Source: Steinernema hermaphroditum
Lineage: Eukaryota > Nematoda > Chromadorea > Rhabditida > Steinernematidae
Assembly: GCA_030435675.1 (NCBI GenBank)
Contig: CM059623.1
Location: 7,714,012-7,778,011, forward strand
Direction of reading: 5' to 3'
DNA: 64,000 nucleotides
Shown: positions 56,271 through 64,000 of the stretch, piece by piece
Layout of the letters: every line of letters starts with the position of its first letter
Numbering within the stretch: position 1 is the first letter of the stretch
Notes under the pieces: model-generated
Database searches by the model: none
What the model was told of the DNA's origin: nothing
Seen by the model: the letters and a program-made list of their open reading frames with translations, nothing else
Made by a program: the position numbers and the translations under genes

Positions 56271-59200
56271 CTAGTACCGTTTCTTCCGAGGAGAGGTAAT
56301 TTTTGTCGTCGCTGACTCGAGGAAGGTGGAAACTCTCGAGACCAACGAAACATCCGACATATTCCTGCTTCGAAGCATACCCGCATCGTCAAGACCCCTA
56401 TGCACTTCGACCTGGAAGTGTTCGTTCAAGGTTTTACGATAACGATTGAACTCGGGTGTTTCCAGAGATCGCTTTGTGGGTTTTCTGTAATGTACTCCTC
56501 TACAGATTCACAGAATCCTTTACAAAACTAACTTGAACGTTCTAAGGAGCAATGATGAAGTTAATACCGAAACGGAGGACATCGCCATGGCTGCAGCTGC
56601 CATCCACGGCTGGATGGAGAAACCCAACGGCCGGAAGACGCCTGCAGCGATTGGGATTCCTATGGCGTTGTAAAAGATCGCGAACAGAAAATTAAGGCGT
56701 ATTCTTCTGGTGGTTTTCTTGGAGAGCTTTATCGCTCCAACGACGTCGATTAGATTATTCTAAACAACAGGGACCCTTCCAAACCGCCGCACACAATCTT
56801 CCTACCTTCACCAGCACTATTCCAGCGCTCTCGATTGCCACATCCGAACCGGAGGCAATCGCAATGCCGACATCTGCAGCGGCCAACGCCGGACTATCGT
56901 TGACGCCATCTCCCACCATGGCAACCCTGCCCACAGCTTTCTGTAAAGCAACATCGAAGCTGATGACATGGAATGGAACAGACCTGCAGCTGTTCGATCT
57001 TGTTCTTTTTCTGATTGGGTAGCACTTCGGCGAATACTTGAGATATTCCGACCATCTTCGCCGTCGATTCGGCGGTCTTGGCGTTATCCCCGGTAAGCAG
57101 AACTACGCGCATCCCCATCTGCTTGAGTGCGTATACGGCAGCGGTGGCTTCCTCCTTGATCTGATCCACGATGCTGACAACACAAACAACGTGATCTATA
57201 ACTGACGCTAGATGAAGTCAAGAAACAAAGGAATTACCATTCACAGCGCAAAGAATCGAGATGTTTCCGTTGGACTGCTGCTTCTGAAGTACTTCCGCGG
57301 CAAGATCGTCCATCGCCACGCCGTTGTTCAAAAGCCACATTTCGGTGCCAATAACCACTCTCGCTGTGTTGTTCGGGTGGAATACTATGCCCTTGACACT
57401 CGATTGCACGACTTGGACGCCGCATTCCGTGATGTTCATCGTGTCACCAGGAGTCATAAGATGAGTAGAGTCCTGTGGAGGAGTCTGCTTAGTTCGGGAC
57501 GAGAGCATCTGGCCGACGCCATTGACGTCGCACACGATTCCACTCCCAGCGGAAACGCGGAATTTGCTAACGCTGGCCCACTGTTCCGTTGAAAGATACT
57601 ATAACGTATATCAATCAGAACTGCAACATATGGGACGAAATGTAACCTCCTTAACGAATGTTGATATCGCTGATGCTATAGGATGCTCCGAGTTCGATTC
57701 GGCACTTCCTATGAGGGAACAGAGTTCGGAGAACTTCATGGAGGAAGGCGAAATGAAGCAATGGACCTTGACCACTCGAGGGCACCCTTCCGTTATCGTA
57801 CCCGTCTTATCAAACACAACGGTTTTCACCTGAATAGCAAGGAAGTGAATGGGAGATACATTCAGAAACTTGCTCTGTGTGCCATTTCCAGTGGCTCGCC
57901 GCCTTTGATCAAGATGCCATTGTTGGCTCCAACGCCAGTTCCCACCATGACGGCCGTGGGGGTTGCTAGTCCCAGGGCACATGGGCACGCGATAGCGAGT
58001 ACAGTAATGGCATATTCGAAAGCCATCTTCATGGTCATGTCGAAGTTGCTCGAGCCGTCCTATAAGGTCGTCACTGACAATGGTCCCATACACGACACAT
58101 AAGCTTACATCAAGTGCTCCTTTGTGATACACCAAACCGATCACAATCCACGTGATGAGAGTCAGAGTGGACAGCGCAATCACACCGGGGACGAAGTAAC
58201 CAGCGATCTTGTCGGCCAACTGCTGAATAGGCGCTTTACTGGTTTGCGCTTCTTCTACGAGTCGAACGATTTGGGAGAGCGTCGAGTCTTGTCCCACGTG
58301 TGTTGCCTTCACTATCAGCATTCCTTTCTGATTGACGCTTCCTCCGATTACGGTACTTTCAGGCTTCTTCACCACTGGCATCGATTCGCCTGTGATGAAC
58401 GATTCATCCGCAGCGCTCTTTCCCTCGATTACGATTCCGTCCACGGGGATCTTCGCACCCGGCAGCACTTTAATGAGGTCTCCACGCTGCACCAGTTCGA
58501 TGTCGATTCCCTTTTCACTCAAGATCTGTCCATGTTCGTCCCGCGTTACGAGCAGCGCTTCCTTCGCCTGGAGCGACATCAGTTTGCTCAGAGCTTCGGA
58601 TGTTTTCCCCTTAAATGGTGCTTACGTTAAGCCATCGTATAAATAGAAACGTCGCATACCTTCGCTTTGTGCTCGAGCCAGCGTCCAAGAGATATGAAAA
58701 CAATGAGCATTGGCGGCACGTCAAAGAACGTCATGGGGCTGGACTTCCACTGCAAAATGAGAGCCAACATCAACACGGTGAGCGAGTAGATGTAGGATAT
58801 CGAGGTGGCGAGAACGATCAGAACGTCCATGTTTGCGGTTTTGTGTTTCAGGGCCTTCCAGGACTGTACGTAGAAATAACGGCCTCCAAAGAGCTAAAAA
58901 AAAGAATTGACAGAGAACAGAACCACTCATGCATACTTGGACAGGCGTGCAAAGAATGAAGAGGATCAGATTATCAAGAGACAACGCTGGATTGAAAATC
59001 GGGGTTTGACGTTCAGGATGCATTGGGGTCTGTCGGATCCAATGGAAGTAAATCATAATCGCCATGACAGGAACGCCGAAGATCAGGGAAATAAGGAGAG
59101 ATGCCCTCCATCTGAAGTACGTTAATGTATGTTTGGAGAAGCTCAGGCATACTTTTCGACTTCGTCGGAGTGGTCGAGGCGCTTCAGTTGATCTTCTTGG

Positions 59201-62200
59201 TTCGCCAGCTGAGCACTGTATCCAAGACCCTATAAATACGGCAGGTAAATAGAGAACGGAACCTCTGGAAGCTACTTCAATAATTTCTATAATATCGCGA
59301 GGACCGACAGCTGATGGGGAGTATTCAATCTGAGCAATGGACGTGGATAAGGCTACGGTGCACGATTCAACACCCCTCCGAGCGATGACGTGAGATTCTA
59401 TCCTTCTGGTGCAAGTGGAGTCAGAGATGCCAGTGATAATAAGAGTTATCTTGTTGTTTGAAGAGGTTCCCCCAACTTCGAGCACGCCAGATCTGTAGCC
59501 GAGCCCCTCGATTGCCGCAGATATATCCTCGGCGGTCGTGATTCTTCGATCATACGTTACGTCGGCCTTCGAAAACATCAGCGACACAACAATCGATCTT
59601 ACACCTACAACCAGTATCTACAGTTTTGCCTGGGGTAAAAATGCAAACCTTTCACTTTGGCCATGTGCTTCTCGATGTAGGCGACGCAAGACGCGCAGGT
59701 CATCCCTGCTACCGAGAGCGAAGCCTTTTCGGTGTTTTCTGCCGCAGAACCGTCCTTCTTGAAAATGACTCGTCCACCTTCCAGAACAACCGACTGCTCC
59801 TCATCAGATAACTCAGATTTTGTATTTGATGACGAGGAAGAAACGGGAGCTTCTACAAATTTAATTCAGCCATAAATCAGGGGTGGGCAAGGGGTGGGTC
59901 GATTGTGGTCCCGCAACGAAATCCCTGAATTCGCAATGTAATGTGACGGTCGCGCTGGAGCGGAGCTAAAGAGCGCTGATGGGTTTTTCTTTGTGGGCCA
60001 TCCCATCCTCTAGGGAGACGGTCAAAATGGCCAAAAAAAAAATGGCCAATCAAAAATGGCCAAAAAAAATGGCCAATTGACAAAATGGCCAATGGACAAA
60101 ATGGCCAAAAAAAAATGGCCAATGGACAAAATGGCCAAAAAAAAATGGCCAATTGACAAAATGGCCAAAAAAAATGGCCAAAGCTGAGAAATGGCCAAAA
60201 CGATGGTGACGGCACTGATGGTGCTTTTCAGCAGGTCAGTGCTATGGTCAAGTTAACAACATTCTTATGAGGCTCTCGCCACGACTTTTTCTCAGCGAAA
60301 TTACCGCGCGTTGCATTTGCTGTTGTTTAGACGACTTACGTTTTTTCTTCTCGTACGAGAACTAGTTTCGAAAAAACACAAAATTATGTTGTAAATCTGT
60401 CCCTCACGGACCGTTTAAGCCATTACTGACCTCCAGAGATGGTATTTCCACTGAGCACATAGCTTTTTTATCTCCCCGACATGTGTTTTTCTCTAGTAAA
60501 ATAAGTGCGACACGACAAGTGTACGAAATACACGTCCTAGACTTTTAGGATCCGGCTTAGGCCCCCCCCCCCATTTTTTTTGGCCATTTTTTTTTCGGCT
60601 CATTTATGGCATAGGACAGGGAACTTTTAGGGGATTTGGCTGGGTGAACACTCCTTTATTTATGTTGTACGCGATGTTTTGTTGAAAGTTCCCTGTCCTA
60701 TGTTAGAAATGGGTCGAAATCCGGGTTGTTGAAAACGCAAGTTGATGTAAAGCTTATTTCTCTGTGGATATTGCTCGGATCGGCACAAACACGGGCTCAT
60801 TCGGCGCGCTGAACGATGCTGAACAAAGTTACGCTCAGCAATTCTAGCTAGATCGCGCAACTCGCGAGAAAAGTGAGCAAAAACTGTGCTAATGACCAAT
60901 TTCCCTTGTCAATCTGCCGATCGTAAGAAATGGCGCGTGAATTTCTCGTTGTGGGAGCCTTGCGATTTTTTGTAAGAGTTTCGTGAGGGATACAGTAGGA
61001 CCACCCAGAAATTTAAAAGAGTTTTCAAGGACTTTGGCCATTTCTCAGCTTTGGCCATTTTGTCAATTGGCCATTCTGTCAATTGGCCATTTTTTTGGCC
61101 ATTTCTTTTTGGCCATTTTGTCAATTGGCCATTTTTTTTGCCATTTTTTTTTTGGCCATTATGTCCGGGAACCCATCCTCTACCAGGGGCCGTATCCACG
61201 AAAGTGTGAGTGTGAGTGTGAAGCACATCACACCCGCTTCACAGTGTGAGCTAACACACTGTGAGATTTTCGTATCCACGAATGACTGTGTAAGCTCACA
61301 CTCACACAATTGTATCACATCGTTGCGCTTCGTCTGTTTCGTTCCGTTTTTTGCGTTATTTCTTCAATTTGTAAGTGTGTTTTCGTAGTTTTCTGCAACA
61401 GTTAGAGCTGCGTACGTGTTTTGTCGTTTCCACGATCTCGATTTTCAGTCGTTCATATGAATTGTTGGTGTTTTTCAAATTTCAAAAGGTACTACCATAA
61501 TGACGGAAAAGGAGGGTTGCGTTCAATCAATTTCATTCACGAAAGAGCAACGCACTCTGCCGAGTTATATCGGAAATATGAAAAAGCGCAAGCGCTACGC
61601 TTAAATGCGGGAAAAGGAAAACGGTCCCACCCCGGTTAGCCTGAGCAGCGCGCGGACGATAACAGTATTATTGTGTTAATTGGCTAGAACTCCAAAAGAG
61701 GTCTATCAATGCCTGTGCGACATGCAAAGGGAAGCTCATGGCAAGGTGACTGCAAAGGTTGAAAAAAAGTTTCAATTCGGCAGCCTGAAAATGACATCGT
61801 ATATGACGATGGGATTACGTGAGAATTACTTGAGAAAACATGCAAGCAGAAACAGAAATGCATCGAGAACAACATGCAAACAAGAAAAATCTCAAAAAAA
61901 AGTGAAAATTGCAAATTTTTTCGCCAAAATATGCGAAGGATTTCAAGTGTGAGGCGACTTCTCACACCTTCCGCCACTGCGAGAAGTGTGAGACGAGTGT
62001 GAGCAAAGTGTGAAGTGCTTCACACCTTTGTGGATACCGTGTTACGCCTCACACTCACACTGTGAGGAGTGTGAGGCGAGTGTGAGGCACTTCACACTTT
62101 CGTGGATACGGCCCCAGATGGTGTGCAAAAACAGCCTCAGCACGCTGCTCATTCTGGCCATTCAGGCCATCTCTATCCACAAGTCATATTTCCATTACGA

Positions 62201-63344
62201 TGCCGCAGCGATGTTCCTGAATTAGTGTAAAATACGGTGGATTTGTGGGCAGTTTACGCAAAAAATGCAAAAGATAAGGCAAAATGATGACTTTTCCACA
62301 AAAGCCAGCCTCTTAGGCCAAAACAGCAATGAAAGATAGTAATTTCGATGCACTGCTGCATAGAGCTATAGTCCATTTTTTTTTTTCGAACTCCACAAAA
62401 GCAATCAATCACAGCGCGGTGCACCCAGAATTTGCTCTAGCGCATTGAAAGGAGCGAACGAACGCACGAAATATTTGCCTTTCTTCAATGTGCTGGAGCG
62501 AATTCTCAGTCTCGCCGCGCGGTGATTGATCGCTTTTGTGGAGTTCGAAAAAAATGGACTATAGGCGAACTTTATCGATTAGACCCTCCTTTACTCCCCG
62601 GGAGGGGGGTAAAGACCACCTTCTCCCACCCCTGCCATAAATGATTTGCTACCATACCTCGGACAGTAATCAGCTTGCAGTCAAAGCCCATATCGTCAAT
62701 CGCTTCCGCCACGGCTTCTCCTGTTGTTCTGGTAGAGTCATACACGATCGTTCCTAAACAAAGACTTCTGAACATTCGTAAAGAAAGCGTCTAGATTTAC
62801 CTGTCTTTTCAGTTAGCGAAACGAATATCGACTTCACGTAATCTCTTTCTCCTACTGTGCTCTCGATGTTCTTAACACATGAGTGGCACGTCATCCCCTC
62901 AATGGACACCAGAGCTTCCAGAAACGGGCTGTCCAGAGATGACAGGGAGATCACTTCAGCATCTAAAACAGCAGATAAACAGCAACCAATCAGGGCGAAT
63001 CCCAACCTTCCACGAGCGTCGCGTCGAATCCCACGTCGTCGATAGCCTCCACCACGGCGGGCGCTCCCCACCTGTTCGCGTCGTAAACGACGACGCCTAA
63101 AATGACACAATTACCCAGGGGACAGCCAGAGACGCTCACCTCGTTTGTCCTTTAGCGACACCTTCACAGAGTGAATTCCGGGCTTGTCGCCGACTGTTCC
63201 TTCGATGTTGCGGACGCAGGACTGACAAGTCATGCCCTCGATGCCGACGACGACCTTCCGCGCCCGCGGCTTCATGACGCTGCTGACGGTGATGATGGAG
63301 CCGTCAATCAGCGACTTGACGACTTCTCCGCCGTCCCGACTCAT
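56271..63344 (-). CDS. cua-1: Copper-transporting P1B-type ATPase (ATP7A/B-like)
   Basis: This pump moves Cu(I) into the secretory pathway or out of the cell. Three N-terminal metal-binding domains have GMTCxxC motifs (CQSC about 63225, CHSC about 62880, CASC about 59705). A fourth HMA-like domain has lost the first Cys ([12 protein letters not shown]). The core has the membrane CPC ([17 protein letters not shown]), TGES phosphatase loop, DKTGT phosphorylation site, [12 protein letters not shown] and GDGVNDSP. The C-terminal tail reads [10 protein letters not shown] and VEVHRGLDD, ending at 56271. All catalytic residues are intact. The start at 63344 follows a CTGCTCCAG acceptor; an in-frame ATG at 63389 is the alternative. 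A 2.8-kb intron (62657-59853) between domains 2 and 3 is full of mobile elements. Confidence 0.95.
60013..61171. mobile_element. Fold-back element with AATGGCCA-rich inverted arms
   Basis: The left arm (about 60023-60203) has many tandem AATGGCCAA units split by poly-A. The right arm (about 61033-61163) is the reverse complement, TTGGCCATT units split by poly-T. Both sides are flanked by the direct repeat CCCATCCTCTA (60002-60012 and 61172-61182), a possible target duplication. The interior includes the block shared with the NDC80 intron (60445-60500). Confidence 0.6.
60606..60706. repeat. Short inverted repeat, about 20-bp arms
   Basis: ATAGGACAGGGAACTTT is repeated in reverse complement about 65 bp later (AAAGTTCCCTGTCCTAT). 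It is either a small MITE or part of the larger fold-back around it. Confidence 0.55.
61186..62115 (+). mobile_element. 930-bp DNA transposon relic with GGGGCCGTATCCACG terminal inverted repeats
   Basis: The ends are GGGGCCGTATCCACGAAAGT and its reverse complement, with subterminal GTGTGAG repeats on both sides. The interior carries two open stretches in + orientation. The second ([20 protein letters not shown], about 61683-61950) resembles the Myb/SANT-like domain of Harbinger-type accessory proteins, and the first (about 61438-61637) could be its 5' exon. No DDE transposase is present, so the element would be non-autonomous. Confidence 0.7.
62366..62564. mobile_element. 199-bp MITE with about 50-bp terminal inverted repeats
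   Basis: The ends CTATAGTCCATTTTTTTT and AAAAAAATGGACTATAG are inverted. Pairing continues through CGAACTCCACAAAAGC and ATCAATCAC to GCGCGG. There is no coding capacity. Confidence 0.85.
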
Positions 63345-64000
63345 CTGGAGCAGCTTTGGACAATCAGCAGGCGGCGAAGAAGAGTACAAAGACGGCGCGG
63401 TTTCAGACGCGATAAAAACGTTATCACTCCGCGGCGATACGTGCGGAAGCGCTTAATCGCCACTTCTTTCTTAGTCCAAAAATGGAGACGCGAAGGTAGG
63501 AGACGCGCCGGATGGGTACGAACGAGGGAGAATTACACGGCGGAGCCAGCCACCATATTGTTGGCTGGGCGCCGCTTCACGGTGTGTCGAATGGCCCATT
63601 TTTCCGTCCGCGGCCAAGTAGTAAATGTCACACGTTAGGACACCGGTCTTGCCAGATCTTCAGTTACTCGTATCTTCAGATTTGCACCGATTATGATCGG
63701 TAACAGTGCCCTTTTGTCCGCAAAATGATCAGCACCACGAATTCCATTAGTGAAATACAAAACCGTTCGAAAAACGGTCGAAGTTCTGACTTTCTGATAC
63801 TTTCATGTTAGCTCAAAATCACCTAGCTTACAAGCGAAATAACTTTCTCAATCTTGCGTGCCTCGTGGCCGTTCGGTGCGCAAAATGTTCAGGAGACAAC
63901 GGCGCACAACTTCAACATATGAATTTTGATATCATGCATTATTCGCAGAGAAATCAGCAATTTACTACTGAAATCGTCGTTTTTCGCAAAAAACGACCTG
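63345..64000. other. Upstream region of the ATP7 gene with a repeat copy
   Basis: Promoter side of the copper ATPase. At about 63838-63965 it carries a diverged copy of the repeat family seen at 8500-9262 (GTGCGCAAAATGTTCAG, TCGCAGAGAAATC). No gene was seen. Confidence 0.55.

Noticed and set aside
61438..61952. An independent host gene inside the ATP7 intron
   Set aside because: Both open stretches lie between the terminal inverted repeats of the DNA transposon and resemble a transposon accessory protein.
1..64000. CRISPR arrays, bacterial operons, riboswitches
   Set aside because: The sequence is eukaryotic, with spliced genes throughout; no such pattern was seen.

Overview
The window reads as nuclear DNA of a nematode. 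A perfect copy of the 22-nt nematode SL1 spliced leader lies at 27496-27517. Introns are very short (mostly 35-50 nt) and end in TTTAG or TTTCAG, and several start codons sit directly behind an acceptor-like TTTCAG, as expected for trans-spliced genes. Gene content fits: a CUA-1/ATP7-like copper pump, an NRF-6-like acyltransferase, GCNA, a Dlx/CEH-43-like homeobox gene and a saposin-like peptide. The species cannot be named from this sequence.

Layout. 1-1360: C-terminally cut UDP-glucuronosyltransferase (-). 1872-4242: GCNA/SprT-like protein (+). 4724-5367: small secreted cysteine-rich protein (-). 5599-8247: NDC80 (-). 8500-9270: tandem and dispersed repeats. 9407-10752: FTSJ1/TRM7 tRNA ribose methyltransferase (+). 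11143-11783: four-helix membrane protein (+). 12043-12416: saposin-like secreted peptide (+). 12.4-19.5 kb: a 7-kb GC-rich stretch without genes, upstream of a Dlx homeobox gene (19497-21324, +). 22.0-26.5 kb: broken retroelements, namely a Ty3/gypsy-type integrase fragment (+) behind a near-perfect 60-bp palindrome, and a DIRS-like reverse transcriptase/RNase H relic (-). 26.5-27.6 kb: a tRNA-like repeat, an HMG-box fragment and an SL1-RNA-like gene. 27902-30388: NRF-6-like acyltransferase (-). 31265-32162: HDHD3-like HAD protein (-). 32803-38232: Musashi-type two-RRM protein (-), with a 0.78-kb fold-back of tRNA-like elements in one intron. 41629-46592: PNPLA6/7 (neuropathy target esterase) phospholipase (-). 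48188-49214: aldo-keto reductase (+). 49456-54825: Mediator MED1-like protein (-). 55113-55935: unknown lysine-rich nuclear-type protein (-). 56271-63344: ATP7-type copper ATPase (-), whose 2.8-kb intron is packed with transposons.

The genes look like unrelated housekeeping and developmental neighbours. The one possible functional cluster is ATP7, the unknown protein and MED1, which lie in tandem on the minus strand about 0.3 kb apart and could be an operon. The strongest unexplained signal is the heptamer TACCGTA/TACGGTA. I counted about 45 copies against about 8 expected, nearly all in introns and spacers between 12 and 38.5 kb and absent from the retroelement block.

Exon coordinates were worked out by eye from reading frame and GT-AG sites. 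Where exons are listed with exact ends the frames close; elsewhere the ends are approximate.
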